Positions 33,554-46,700 of a stretch of 64,000 nucleotides of DNA are shown piece by piece. A program made the position numbers and the translations under genes. Below the pieces are notes generated by a model that ran no database searches, had not been told where the DNA came from, and worked only from the letters and a program-made list of their open reading frames with translations. The stretch comes from Halicephalobus mephisto (taxonomy: Eukaryota; Nematoda; Chromadorea; Rhabditida; Panagrolaimidae), in contig SWDT01000057.1 of the NCBI GenBank assembly GCA_009193035.1, positions 62,001 through 126,000 of the forward strand, written 5' to 3'. Position 1 is the first letter of the stretch; every line of letters starts with the position of its first letter.

Positions 33554-35580
33554 TTACAAATTCGCTCTGGTGTTTCCGATGGGACGAGCGCGGACTCGCC
33601 AAAGATCGGCGAAATCTAATTCAAATCCGGAGGGATCGAGGCCTTTCTTGGCGAAACGTTTCTTAGCAATGTCGATGATTTCTTGAGAAGCGGCTTCTTG
33701 GGTAGTTCCCTTGACGTCGACGTAATGACAGGCATCCCCGTTGGCGTAATGACAGGAAATAGCCTTGCGGAATCCTGTAAATTCAGAAACATAATCACGG
33801 AAGTTGGCGCGCAGTTCTTCATTTAAGCGTCGGTCCCGAAGGGGAATCCCCTGAGGACAAACGAAAGACTGACGATTGTGCGTTGGCGGAAGTTAAGAAC
33901 ATTGCGCGATAATTATCAGAGTTCTTCTGTACCCCGTGCCCCAGGGCCTAGTTAATCGATTTGCACTTATTTCTCGTGGATCAGAAGGCCCACGATGACC
34001 CAACACTAAGTAACTAACCAGTAGTGCGGTTGGCTCCGGATCCATGGATCAAAAGAGGATGGAAGAATACGGTATCTCCTGGCTGCATCTCGACATGAAG
34101 ACGGGGCATGGAAGGGTCGTAGTTCTGGATGCCGAAGTAGGCCTTGTTTACACCGCCCTAGAAAAATGAATAATTCCTTAATAGAAGTTAATAAATGTAC
34201 AATAGTTCCTCCTTTGGCATTTAACCTCTATGATTTTTCATTTCTTAGGAGATTTGGTTCCTGATTTTGTAAAACTTTTTTTAATTTTCTTATTTTAGAC
34301 TTGTTTTGATTTCTGAATTGATCTATGATGATAATCAAGATCGGAGACAAGTTCGAAAAACAATAAATTTTGAAACCAACTTCAATCGAGGGGGAGTGTT
34401 GGTCCCTGATTTCGTAATATTAGTTTTTTATATTTTTGATTAATCTTTTTAATCCTTTCATTGGCCTAAAATAATACTTGAAATTAAAGACTAATCTAAA
34501 AAAATTATTAAAATAGTTACGAAATCAAGGACTAAATACTTTAGGGGATCAACTGTAATGCAATTGTATTTCGAACTTACCTGCCAGTTGGGGTACTCGT
34601 GAGGAAGAAGTTCACCCTTGTGGGACCCGGGGACGACCACAAGACAGCCGTTGCCCCGATGGATCCACTCCATGGCGGTCCAGGCACAGCAGATGTTGTC
34701 AGCAGGTCTGAACGGGAAGTACTGTAGGTCCTGGTGCATCGGGTGACGAGAGGTCAGTTTCCCCGAGTCCGGGGGCTTGTTGATCAGCATGGTGTGCATC
34801 GACATCAGGTTCGAGGTCGGACTCCCGATCAGATCCTTGACGATGTCCACCACAACAGGGTATCTGCAGTAGTCGAAAAGAACAGGGTCGTTGTTGAAGT
34901 CCTGGAGCTTCGTGATGGCCTGTTCCCCCTCCTTGAATTCAGACTTCGCAATGCTGATGTCCTTCATGATGGTGAATTCCGGCAGACGGTTCTTCCCTTC
35001 GCAGATCTCTTGGAATCGTTTACTAAAATAACATTTTTTAAAAATTAAAAATACTACAAAATTGAAAACACTGGCACAATTGTTTAGGATTTCCAATTTT
35101 AGAAGTTTACATCTCATTCCAGAATAGTTTTAGAATTTTGAAGACATTTTAGGGAACTCTAAAGCATCTATAACCTTCTGCAAAATTTCGGAATTTTCTT
35201 AACTCTAAAAAATTTGAAAAATTCTAATGAAGTTTCGGAATATTTCAGAAGCTTCTGAGGAATAATAGGAGACTCTAAAAACTTCAATTCGGTTTTAGAA
35301 GACTTCAGAAGTTCCAAAAAATCCTTCTGAATTGTAGAATTCTGAATTACATTTTAGAAGATTCCAGAAGCTTTTGTTAAATTTGGAAGTATTGTTAAAT
35401 TTTACATAATCGTAATTTCAAATGGATGGCTCTAGAAATAAACCCATACCGATAACGATCGAGTTCATAGGTGGGGACGACGTTCTTGACCACCAGGTAT
35501 CCGTTTTTCTCATAGAACTGCTTCTGAGTCTTGGTCAAGACTTGGCCGTCTTCCTTCCAGTCAATCTGATGTTCAGTCAT
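33554..35580 (-). CDS. PHYH: Phytanoyl-CoA dioxygenase, copy 2
   Basis: Second tandem, same-orientation copy of the alpha-oxidation hydroxylase. Coding exons 35580-35450, 35022-34581, 34157-34019 and 33774-33554 have exactly the same lengths as those of copy 1 and give 310 residues. Catalytic HxD, distal His and 2-oxoglutarate Arg are intact. Exon 4 encodes [16 protein letters not shown] and [16 protein letters not shown], closer to vertebrate PHYH (CHYIDVKGT) than copy 1 is. Exons 1-3, introns 1 and 3 and the upstream 200 bp are nearly identical to copy 1; intron 2 and exon 4 are clearly diverged. Both copies appear functional. Confidence 0.95.
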
Positions 35581-35711
35581 TTTCCTTAAAGTCCAGATCA
35601 AATTCAAAAACGAAAATTACTGAAAAGAACTACGCCATAAATTGTGTAGTCGTGCGCGATCAGATTGACTCTATCGGAGACCGATTTTATACGCAGGAAC
35701 TTTCCAGTGAT

Positions 35712-35718
35712 TGATAAG
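35712..35718 (+). promoter_or_regulatory. GATA-factor motif TGATAAG upstream of PHYH copy 2
   Basis: Same motif and distance from the ATG as in copy 1, in the duplicated upstream segment. Confidence 0.4.
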
Positions 35719-35849
35719 ACTACAGGTCCTTCCCCCAGGACTTGGTTATACGTGACAATCATCCGTCGACAAGAGTAAGCTAATTTGGATCTGAAAAAGA
35801 GATTTTTCTAGAAAGTTGATTCTCAATGAAATTCGATCAAAAGTTAAAT

Positions 35850-37135
35850 TTCAAAATTCATTAAAAAAATTATAAAAAAACTAAAAATCACACAAGTTCA
35901 AAAATTAAAAAAAAAATTAACTTTTTTAAAATTAAAAATTTCAAAAAAAGTTGAATTTTTTTAAAGGAAGAAATCCCAAAAAAATTAAAAATTATTTAAT
36001 AATTAAATTTTCCAAAATTTTCGATCATGACGTGAATATTACTTTTTTGAATGGAATATTTTTCCTACGGCGTTTTTCATTTCTTATTTGTGGCGAAATG
36101 TCCTTTCTGTTTTTTTGATGTAGAGTCATCGGCTTTCTGATGCCGGAACGATTTTAATCCTTACTGATGTTTATCTCGAGGAAGTAACATTTTTTCTGAG
36201 TCATGACATCTTCGGATTATTTTTTTGAAAAAATTTGATATCTTTATTTTCAAATATATTTTTTGAATTTCAAAATTTCAATTTTTTTAAATCACATTAT
36301 TTCTAAAAAATCATAAAATTAAAAAAATTAATTTTTTATAGAATTTCAAAAATACTGTAATTTATTTTTTTTGTAAAACTTCGAAAATTCATTTTTCATA
36401 GAATTTCGAAAATTAACTTTTTATAGAATTTCAAAAATACTGTAATTAATTTTTTATAAAATTTCAAAAATACTGTAATTTATTTTTTATAAAATTTCGA
36501 AAATTAATTTTTTATAGAATTTCAAAAATAATGTAATTTATTTTTTATAAAATTTCGAAAATTAACTTTTTATAGAATTTCAAAAATACTGTAATTTATT
36601 TTTTATAAAATTTCGAAAATTAACTTTTTATAGAATTTCAAAAATAATGTAATTTATTTTTTATAAAACTTCGAAAATTAACTTTTTATAAAATTTCAAA
36701 AATACTGTAATTTATTTTTTATAAAATTTCTAAATTAATAAACTTTATTTTTTTATAAAATTTCTAAATTAATAAAGTTTATTTTCTTCAAAAAATTAAT
36801 TTAAATTTTCAAAGAAAAACCAATTTTTTTAGTCAAATTTCAATTTTTCAGTTTTTGCCCTATCAAATAAATAATTCCATTTTGAATAAAACTATTAATC
36901 TGTGTACCATTTTATTCATTTTTTTCCAATGGAAACCAGATACCAATTTTTTTGTTTTTTAAATTTTAAATTTTTAAGATTTCTTAAAATCAAAAAAATT
37001 TTTATCTAAATTAAGATTTTCTAAAATTAAAAAAACTTTTTATTTAAATTAAAATTTTCTAAAATTAAAAAAAATCTTTATTTAAATTTAAATTTTTTTA
37101 TTTTTGTTAAAATTTTCTAAATTTTTTAAAGTTTT
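35850..37135. other. AT-rich intergenic DNA with tandem array
   Basis: No gene. From about 36350 to 36780 a roughly 58-bp unit (ATAAAATTTCGAAAATTAAC, then AATACTGTAATTTATT) is repeated about seven times. Confidence 0.7.
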
Positions 37136-37412
37136 CTAAATTTTTGAAGTTTTTTTTATTTTTATTAAAATTTTTGGAATTTTTTCTTTCATTTTAAATA
37201 AGTTTTCAGAAAAGACCCTATTTCTGTATTTATTGTTTTTTTGAATAAATTTAAAAAATAGTCTTCTAGGACAGTTAATCCATTTTCGATCAAATTCTTG
37301 TCTGGCCATGTTTTCGAAAATTGATGAAATTAAAAAATCTACCAACGTGGGAAAGACGGACATAACTCCAGCTCCTCCAACGCCACAGGCAACCAGGTGG
37401 CTGATTAGTCTT
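37136..37412 (-). CDS. Unrecognised exon
   Basis: Open after an AAATTCAG acceptor, phase 1: RLISHLVACGVGGAGVMSVF, then FLISSIFENMARQEFDRKWI, ending in a Lys/Asn-rich tail with TAG at 37136. It begins with a possible hydrophobic, Gly-rich helix. No family recognised. The partner exon leaving two bases was not found; the last 25 codons are AT-driven and may be intron. Confidence 0.35.
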
Positions 37413-37429
37413 CTGAATTTTCGATAAAA

Positions 37430-37690
37430 ATTAAAAAATTTTTATACTAAATTTAGTTTTTTTTTGATAAAAATAAAAAAAATTTTTATACTAAATTTTA
37501 ACTTTTTTTTTATAAAAAATAAAAAAAATTTTTATACTAAATTTAAAGTTTTTTTTTTGATAAAAAATAAAAATTTTTATACTAAATTTAAAGTTTTTTT
37601 TTCATAAAAAATAAGAAATTTTTATACTAAATTTAAAGTTTTTTTTTGATAAAAAATAAAAATTTTTATACTAAATTTTAATTTTTTTAA
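37430..37690. repeat. AT-rich tandem repeat, ~45-bp unit, five copies
   Basis: Unit AATTTTTATACTAAATTTAA followed by a T-rich run and GATAAAAAATAA. Confidence 0.85.
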
Positions 37691-38124
37691 ATTTAAAATT
37701 TTTAAATTTTATTTTTTTTTTAAATTTTAAAATTTCAATTTTTTAAAACTTTTAGATTTTTAAATTTTAACTTTTTTAAAATTTTCAGATTTTTTACTTT
37801 TTTGTAATTTTTTAAATTTAAGTTTCATTTTTTTGAATATTTTAATTTCTTTCAATTTTAATTTTAATATTTAATTTTTTAATTTTAATTTTTAATTTTG
37901 GAATTTTTTAATTAAAAATGATATATGGAATTTATTTTTTTAATTTTGGAATTTTCCTGGACGGAATATGGTATCACTATTAGAGGAATTTCCTAAAAGC
38001 TCATTTGTCTCGGATTACTGCCGGAGGAAAAGTCGATGAATCCTCCATGTCTGTTTTGCGCGTTCTCGCTGGGTAGTACCTCAAGCTTTAACATTACTAT
38101 GAAGGCCCGCAGGCAGTCAGAAAG

Positions 38125-38400
38125 TTAATAAGAAAACAGAAAAAACGGGCAAAGCGTAACATTCGTCACAAGGCTTCCCGTTTGACTGGCTCCTATTTTT
38201 CCGTTTTTGCTGTCTTCGTTGAAAACAGGATCGACAGCGGTGGTATCGATGAAAGACAGACAAACCCAATACTGGCCGGGTCCGCACTCCCATAGAACAC
38301 TGGAAATACGTACTTCGATTCTCGTTTTAACGTGTTCTTGCTTCAGGCAAGCCTCGATGCAAAACGGCAATGCCAAAAGCTCCTTTCTGCCAGTCTCCAT
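38125..38400 (-). CDS. Unrecognised first exon or short gene
   Basis: ATG at 38400, with an ATTTTCCAG acceptor 29 nt upstream as expected for trans-splicing. The frame reads METGRKELLALPFCIEACL, then a region with GPGQYWVCLSFIDTTAVDPV, and remains open to TAA at 38125 (91 codons). GC content and residue mix are typical of real coding sequence here. The true end may be a donor at CTT/GTGACG. Just downstream (about 38015-38080) another coding-like stretch follows a TACTACCCAG acceptor, with ATG GAG GAT (MEDSSTFPPAVIRDK); it could be a second cistron or a later exon. No family recognised. Confidence 0.45.
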   Translation of the reverse strand: METGRKELLALPFCIEACLKQEHVKTRIEVRISSVLWECGPGQYWVCLSFIDTTAVDPVFNEDSKNGKIGASQTGSLVTNVTLCPFFLFSY

Positions 38401-39193
38401 TTAATTAATCTACTTTAAGTGATTTTTGACTGGAAAATTCTCCAAAATCCAAGTTTTATTTTTATTTAAAAAACTAAAAATCATTCAGCTTTTTTCATTA
38501 AACATTTTCAAAATCAAAAAATCCAATTTTTTGTTAAATATCTTTAAAAATAAAAATCATTCAATTTTTTAAAATCAAAAAATCCAATTTTTTAAAATAT
38601 CTTTGAAATCAAAAAATCTAATTTTTTTTTTAAATTTTTAAAATCAAAAAATCCAATTTTTTGTTAAATATCTTTAAAATAAAAAATCCAAATTTCTTAA
38701 ATTAAAAAATTTTTTAAAACTTAAATTTTGCAAAATATTTTTAAAATTAAAAAAACTGAAAAATTAATTTTTTTTAAAATATTTCTTAAAAAAATTAATT
38801 TCCTTTTTCCTTCCTGATCCCGGCACGATTTTTTTCTTCAATAATCCTCTTTAATTTCTCTTATTTTCTCACTTTTTAAACAACTTTAAATATTTAATTT
38901 CCGATGAGATTTAATGTTTTTATTTTCTGTACTTTTAATTTTTTTTTCAAAAAAATTTTTGAATTTAATTTTTTAAAATTTTAAAAATTCAATTTTTTTT
39001 GAATTTAAAAATTTTAATTTTTTAAATTTTTTAAAATTTAAAATTTTTGCATTTTATTTTTTTTTAAAGTTTAATTTTTTTAATTTTATATTTTTTTATT
39101 TTTATATGATAAAATTAAACATGATTTTGTTCGTATAATAGTGCTGCTATTGATATAGAAAATTGGACCAAAAGTTGTTGCTTTCGTTCTTAC

Positions 39194-39263
39194 CGAGTTG
39201 CCAATTGGCAGCCTGACACGGAATGCTAGCGGCTGTCCATGTGGTTATTGGACAGCTCATAGC
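39194..39263 (-). CDS. Possible exon, unrecognised
   Basis: Coding-like stretch AMSCPITTWTAASIPCQAAN ending at a strong donor (CG/GTAAGA) with one base left over. The acceptor (ATAAGAG) is weak. It is phase-compatible with the exon at 40591-40657, but the join is speculative. Confidence 0.25.
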
Positions 39264-40590
39264 TCTTATGACCATTGATTTTTATTTTTCAATATATCCA
39301 TTTCTGGTAATCCATCAAAAAAATCCCAAAATTTTTTTTATAAAAAATTTCAAAAAAAAATTCAAACATTTTTAAAAAAATAAAAATTTTCAAAAAAAAA
39401 TTGAAATTTTCAAAATTAAACTTCTTAATATTAAAAATATTTTTTTTAATTCTTGTTAAAAATTATTTAATAAAAAAATTTCAAAAATTAAATAATTTTT
39501 CACTTTTTTTTAATTAAAAATTTACTTTTTTAATTTTTTTATTAAAAATTGTATAATTTTTTAATTTTTTTATTAAAAATTGTATAATTTTTTATTTTTT
39601 TTATTAAAAATTATTTTATTTTTTATTTTTCAAAAATTTTTTTTAATTAAAAATTATTTTATTTTTTTCATTTTTTGTTAAAAAATACTTTTTTATTTAA
39701 GAAGTTATTTTTTGTTGAATTTTTAAATATTTTAAAAACTTTTTTAGTGTAAATTTGTCTGTTTTTTAATTGTTAGCACAGAACAAAGCTCGGTAGTGCT
39801 TATCGCTGGTTAGTTGTGGACTTTTGCTCTCCAGAATTTTGGTTGCTGTACGTTATTGATCGAAAATAGACTCAATCAATACGATTTTCTTCAATTTTGA
39901 CATTTTTGCACATATTATAAATTATTAAAAATTTCCAAAATTATTTTTTTTATAAATCAATTTTAAATTTTTAAATATATTCATTTTTAAAATTTTTTAA
40001 AATAAAATTATTTTTAAAAAATATATTTTTTCAAAGACAAATTTAAATTTTTTTAACAGATTTTTAAAAATTTATTTTTCTGTAATTTTTTAAATTAAAA
40101 AAAAACAAATTTTTTAAATTAAAAAAAATAATTTAAAATTTATAAAAAAAAACAAATTTTTTAAATTAAAAAAAATTATTTAAAATTTTTTAAATTAAAA
40201 AAAAAATAATTTTTTTTTGATTTTTTTAAATTTAAAAAAAAATTTATTTTTTCGATTTTCTGCATTTTTCGAATTTAGGTGATCTTTTATCATTTGTCAC
40301 AATCGAAAATCACCCATATGTCAAAGTTTAAAAATTTTTCGACAAATATTTTCGAAAAATAATGCCGGTTTTTTCACCTGTTTTTTTACTTGTACTTTTG
40401 GATTCCATATTTTTATTTTTTTTAGAATTCATTTTTCAAAAATCCAATGCTGCATGAATCCTCCTTTATCTTACTTTCCATTTTCCGAAGTATAGTGGCT
40501 ATGGCATTTCGAGCCAAGACAGCCTCCCGTTTTCCGATTTCCGTTTTGGTTTCCGCTTTTTTGGAGCCAAAATTCGGTCTCTTCACTCAC

Positions 40591-40657
40591 CGGGATTTTT
40601 CCAGTTCTGGAAGTTGATGTAATATGGACTTCCTTTAGCGGGAAGAAGACACAACTT
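40591..40657 (-). CDS. Possible exon, unrecognised
   Basis: Between a TGTTCAG acceptor and a consensus GTGAGT donor, 67 nt read KLCLLPAKGSPYYINFQNWK-NP plus one base. Splice sites are good. A possible start exon, ATG at 41549 (MEILGHALAYPKR before GTTAAC), is in compatible phase upstream. No family recognised. Confidence 0.35.
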
Positions 40658-40714
40658 CTGAACATACTCTTTATTAAACGGTATTTCTTGTATATAAACA
40701 ACAACACTGCAAAC

Positions 40715-41290
40715 TTTGATTCCGAAATAATAAAAGTCCCTCTAGTAGGCACTTTCGTGGTAGGAGTTCTCATTCGACTCCATCTAAGAACTACACAGAT
40801 TCTGGAAGTCAATTATAACAAAATATAATCGAATTTGTTTAACTATGACTAGTTACAGGTGATTTACAACATCTGTAAACTCAATTTTAAGATAGATGAA
40901 ATTAAGTTAGAACTCCTATCGCGAAAGTCCCTGCTAGAGGGATTCCTACTAAGAACTACAAAGATTCTGAAAGTCAATTATAACTAAATGTAATCGAACT
41001 TGTTTAACCGTGACTAGTTACAGGTGATTTATAACATCTGTAAACTTGATTTTAAGATAGATGAAATCAAGTGAGAACTCCTATCGCGAAAATTCCTACT
41101 AGAGGGATTCCTACTAAGAACTACACAGATTCTGGAAGTTAATTATAACTAAATGTAATCGAACTTGTTTAACTATGACTAGTTACAGGTGATTTACAAC
41201 ATCTGTAAACTCGATTCCAAAATAATAGAAGTTCCTCTAGCAGGGACTTTCGCGATAGGAGTTCTCACTTGATTTCATCTAAGAACTAGA
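40715..41290. repeat. Tandem repeat, ~160-175 bp unit, three to four copies
   Basis: Units share TAAGAACTACACAGATTCTG, TGACTAGTTACAGGTGATTT and CTCCTATCGCGAAAGTCCCT. The two edges carry the same GTAGGA/TCCTAC-type sequence in inverted orientation. Confidence 0.85.
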
Positions 41291-41299
41291 TAAAATAAA

Positions 41300-43722
41300 T
41301 CCTAATTCATTTGTAATAATATTTCTAAAATCATATTCTAATTAAAATTTCATATTTCTTTGAAAAAATTTTGATTTTTTAAGAAAAAATTATAATTTTT
41401 TTGTTTTTCCTCCTTGTATCAACCTGCTGTTTTTCGGTCATTTTCCTCGTGGCAAAGGCTAATCTTAGAACTTTCATTTAAGCCGCCTGAAACACAATAT
41501 TCTCGTTAACGCGTTTGGGATAGGCCAAGGCGTGCCCGAGGATTTCCATTCTTTGGTTTTTTAGTTTTTTATTTTTTTTAGTTTTTTATTTTTTATTTTT
41601 TTTTAGTTTTTTCACTCTATTTCAGAATTGGTGCTGTACAGATAGGGAAGTGTTTGCCGTAGGGGTCGCTCTAGTAACAATAACGGCTCTTATGTAATCT
41701 ACTATTGCGCAAAAAAACCATTTCATAGATATTCAATTTTTTATTTTTAAAATTCTTTTCACTTTTTTAAAAATTTTTCTATTTCTTCTATTTTTTAAAA
41801 ATTATTTTTTTTAAAATTAATTTTTAATTTTTAAATTTTAAATTTTCTTATTTAATTTTTTATTTTTTTAAAATTTTCTTATTTTTTTCTTTAATTTTTT
41901 AAATTTTAAATTTTCTTATTTAATTTTTTATTTTTTTTGAATTTTAAATTTTAAATTTTCTTATTTTATTTTTTTAATTTTAAATTTTATTTTCTATTTT
42001 ATTTTTTCAATTTTCTTATTTTTTTAATTTCTTGTTTCTTAAATTTCCAATCGAACAAAAAGTGGTTCGTTTGGCGAATTGGTTACGAATTTTTTTATTG
42101 ATTTTCCTGGACCTTTGGTAAAAATTTTGAAAATGAATGATTTCTAGAATATTCATTGATTTTATAAATTAAAATTTTTTATTTTTTGAATTTGCTAGAC
42201 TATGGTGAGATTATCAAAATATCAACCACTCCTTTCGTAGTGGCACTCCTTAAAAATTCGGTTAAACTGGGTTAAGATTGTCTAAAAATAGTTCGATATT
42301 TTTTAGGCCACATTGGAGAATTTTAAAAATGATCTGGAATTTTTTTTAAAATAGATTTTTAGAAATAATTTGAAATTTTTAAATAATCTAGAGTCTGAAA
42401 TTTGAGGTTTTGTGAAGAACGATTTAGGACCTTTCAGGTCGAATTAGGGCCTTTTCGGAAACGACCTAAGACCTTTCAGGTCTGACTGAGATCTGGGAAT
42501 GCTCCGAAAGTTTTTAGAAATAATCCAAAGCCTTCCAGATTGACTTTGATTTATTTCTCCCTAGACCTAGTCAGGACCTTCCAGACCATTGAATATTCCT
42601 ATTATTCCATCTTTAACTTAAATTTTCTACATTATTCAAGACCTTTTAGGTTAATCTAGGACCTTCCAAGTCAGGTTAGGACCTTTTAGATCATCCATCA
42701 TTTTTCCACTCTACTTTACTTTCAACTTAAATTTTCCACTTTATTCAAGACCTTCCAGACTAGATTAGGACCTTCCAGATCATCCACAATTTTTTCATTC
42801 TATCTTATTTTCTGCTTTATTCAAGACCTTCCAGACCTTCCAGACCATCCATCATTTTTCCACTCTACTTTACTTTCAACTTAAATTTTCCACTTTATTC
42901 AAGACCTAAGCTAATCTAGACCCTTCTAGACCACTGAATGGTCCTATTATTCTACTCTCGTTTTAACGTAAATCTTACTGCCCTCGATAAGATTCTTTAT
43001 AGATAAAAATAGCACCTCCCAGAACTGGCCCAAAAAATGTGAAATTAATCCTGTCAGTCAATATGCAATATGTTATTTTAATTGTTTTTTCTCCAGCAGT
43101 TTATATAAAGAATCTTTATTATTATTCTCGTCCACATCTTCCTTGTTTCTACGATTCTACAAATTTTTAAATAAAATTTTATTTTTATATTTAAATTACT
43201 TTTTAAAAAATTCCAAATATTTTAAACTTTTTTTCTAAATATTTTTAGAAATTTTTAAAAAAATATTCAAAAAGTTTAAACATTTAAAATTTTTAAAAAA
43301 ATATTTTTAATTTTTTTAAATATTTTTATTTTTTTTTGAATATTTTTATTTTTTGAATATTTTTATTTTTTTTGAATATTTTCCAATTTTTTGAATGTTT
43401 TTTAATTTTTGTCCAAAAGAATTTTTTACGTTTTTTTGCGCGAAAATGAGTACGAGACCCCAGAGGCAGTTACAGTCAGTTCCTGCTGCCAGTGGCATTC
43501 GTGGCTGCTTTCTAGACTAATTGCCCAAATTACTTTGTAGAGGAGCTGTGGCTTGAAGAAGCAGAGCTCAATTATTCACTACGCATAGAAGAAAAATTTT
43601 TTAAAAACATGTTCTCGGTTTGCTAGTGAATTTAAAGTTTCATCGAAATTCGTATTTTTCTTTGGTGACCCGGGTTACTGTATTAACAAAAAACAATCAT
43701 TGTTATGGTAGTTCCTCCAAAT
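41300..43722. other. Region upstream of CaMKII
   Basis: Mostly AT-rich. 42390-42930 contains many short diverged repeats of GACCTTCCAG / AGGACCTT. 41620-41720 (after CTATTTCAG) and 43430-43600 are GC-richer islands; the latter is the likely promoter/5' UTR zone of the CaMKII gene, but no element can be assigned. Confidence 0.45.
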
Positions 43723-46700
43723 ATGAACAATTTGTCGACGAAATTCAGCGACAACTACGATGTCAAGGAAGAGCTCGGAAAGTACGTTTTTTATCCGGAT
43801 TAGGAATCTTAATAGAGGATTATAGGGGTGCGTTTTCTATCGTCCGAAGATGCATCCAGAAAACAACTGGAATGGAGTTTGCTGCAAAAATAATCAATAC
43901 AAGGAAACTTTCCACTCGGGATTTCCAAAAACTCGAAAGAGAAGCACGTATCTGTCGCAAATTACAACATCCGAACATTGTCAGACTCCACGACAGTATC
44001 CAGGAAGAAGGATTCCATTATTTGGTGTTCGATCTGTAAGTAATTGCAATTCTATTTAAAGAAGATAGAAAATAGGAAATTTGCACGAAATTACTTTCAA
44101 GAAAATTCCCTAGAAAATCACGAAATTTAGGTAAAAAAAAGATAAGCAAAATTAGGAAGTAAATTCTGTAATAAATTGCCAAATTTATCACTTTTTGCAG
44201 GAATTTTTAAATTATAAAAAATTATGAAATTACTTTGGAAAAAATTTCTGAAATTTAAATTTAAAAAAGATAAGCAAAATGAGGAAATAAATTCCGTAAT
44301 AAATTTTCAAATTTATCACTTTTTTCAGGAATTTTTAAATTATAAAAAATTGTGAAATTATTTCGAAGAACATTTTCCAAAATTTAGGTAAAAAGTAAAT
44401 TTCGTAATAAACTGCCGAATTTACCCATTTTCCACTTTTGTGAAACTTTCTCTTTACGTGGGAATTAAGAAATTAAAGAAAATAGAAAATTTATACTAAA
44501 TTACTTTGGAAGAGGTTTTCTGAAAAATTCTGAAATTTAGGTAAAGGGAGAGAGCGGATTTCGTAATAAATTGCGAAGTTTACCATTTTTGTAAAATCCT
44601 CTCTTTATATAGGATTTAAAAATTTTTAAAAATTGGTTTTAAAAATAGAAAAATTTATAAAATTATTTTAGAGGAAATTTTTAGGGAATTTTGAAAATTT
44701 AGGTAAAAGGAAAAAGAAAGCGCGGAAAAAACAGAGCGAGAGAAAAAGAAAACAAAGAACGCACAAGAAGAGAGAGAACAGTGAACGCACAAAAAAATAA
44801 AGAGGACAGAAAGTGTACAAGAAGAGAGAGAGGACAGAGAGCGCACAAGAAGAGAGAGAGGACAGAGCGAGTCGATTTTGGTAGTGATTAAAAAATTACC
44901 ATTTTTGTCTTTTTTTAAATCTTCTCTCCTTTTGCGCGCGAATTCAAAAATTATGAAAGAAATTATTTTTTTTTAATTTAAAAAATTCTCAATTTTCAGT
45001 GTTACCGGTGGAGAACTTTTCGAAGATATTGTTGCTCGTGAATTCTACAGTGAAGCTGACGCTAGTCACTGTATCCAGCAGATTCTGGAATCCATTGCTT
45101 ACTGTCACCAGAACAATGTTGTTCATCGTGACTTGAAGCCGGAAAATTTGCTTCTGGCCAGTAGAGCCAAAGGGGCTGCTGTTAAACTTGCTGATTTCGG
45201 TTTGGCCATTGAAGTCCAAGGAGATTCAGAAGCGTGGTATGGATTCGCAGGAACCCCAGGATATCTCTCTCCAGAAGTCCTCAAAAAAGACCCCTACGGC
45301 AGAGCTGTAGATTTATGGGCATGTGGAGTGATTTTGTACATCCTTTTAGTTGGATATCCGCCGTTCTGGGATGAAGATCAACACAGACTTTACAACCAGA
45401 TCAAAGCCGGAGCTTACGATGTACGGTATTTCAAAATAAAATTTAAAAAACTAAAAATTTAAATTCTCTAAAAAATTTTAAAATTAATTTTCAAAAAAAT
45501 TAAACTTTTTTCAAAAATTAAAAATTTAAATTTTTCTTCAAATTTAAAAACTAAAATTTACTTTTTTTCAAAAATTAAATTTTTTCTTAAATTTAAATTT
45601 TTTTAAAATTAAATTAAATTTTTTCTTAAATTTAAATTCTCTTTATTTAAATTTTTTTTTAAATTTAAGAATTAAAATTTACTTTTTTCAGTACCCAAGT
45701 CCTGAATGGGATACGGTCACTCCTGAGGCCAAGCACTTGATTGACAGTATGCTTACTGTCAATCCTAAAAAGAGGATCACTGCGGAACAGGCTCTTCGTG
45801 TTCCTTGGATCTGTGTAAGTTTAAATTTCAAAAATTTGTGTTGAAACCAGTTCGTAAAAAAAGTTCATTTTTTAATTTCTAAAATAATTTTTTTGATTTT
45901 TTCAGAATCGCGATCGTGTTGCTTCTATGATGCACCGTCAAGACACCGTTGACTGTCTCCGTAAATTCAATGCCAGACGGAAACTCAAGGTAAGTTTTTC
46001 TGCTCTGAGGTCTGTAAAACGGTCGACATCAAAGTCGAAATCAAATCCGCAGGTTGCTTGCAACATTCAGACTGATAAGTCGAAATCAAATCTGCAGATT
46101 GCACGCAACATTTAGGTAGATAAATTGAAATTAAACTCGCAGATTGCACGCAACATTCAGACTGATAAGTCGAAATCAAATCTGCAGATTGCACGCAACA
46201 TTTAGGTAGATAAATTGAAATTAAAATAAAATCTGTAAATTATATGTAATATTTTAAAAAATCGAAGTCTGCAGTTTGCATGCAATATGTAAGAAAGTCG
46301 AAATTAAAGTCAAATCTGCAATGTGCCGGCAACATTCAAGCAACCAGGTCGAGATCAAATCTGCAGTTTGCGTGCAATATTAAAAAAAGTTGAAATAAAA
46401 GTAAAATCTGCAATGTGCTTGCAACATTTAAGGAAATATATGAAATTAAAAATTAATATAAAATATGCAATGTGCCGGCAGCATTCGGTCGACTTGCCTT
46501 TTTTGTTGCTCAAAAATTCAATTTGACTTTGACATTGATGTTGATTGTTTTATAGACCTCTATATTTAAATTTTTTCTAAAACTTCTGGAGTGAACCACT
46601 GAAAAAAATTAATTTTTGATTGCCGTTGGCTGCGCTTCGTGTCGTGTTTTCGAAACTTTGGTGTTGTTGCGTGTCCAAGTGGTTTTGTTCCTTTAAAATT

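Noticed and set aside
40471..40812. 113-codon minus frame
   Set aside because: Reads through a consensus GTGAGT donor and into the tandem repeat; a shorter exon in another frame fits the splice sites better.
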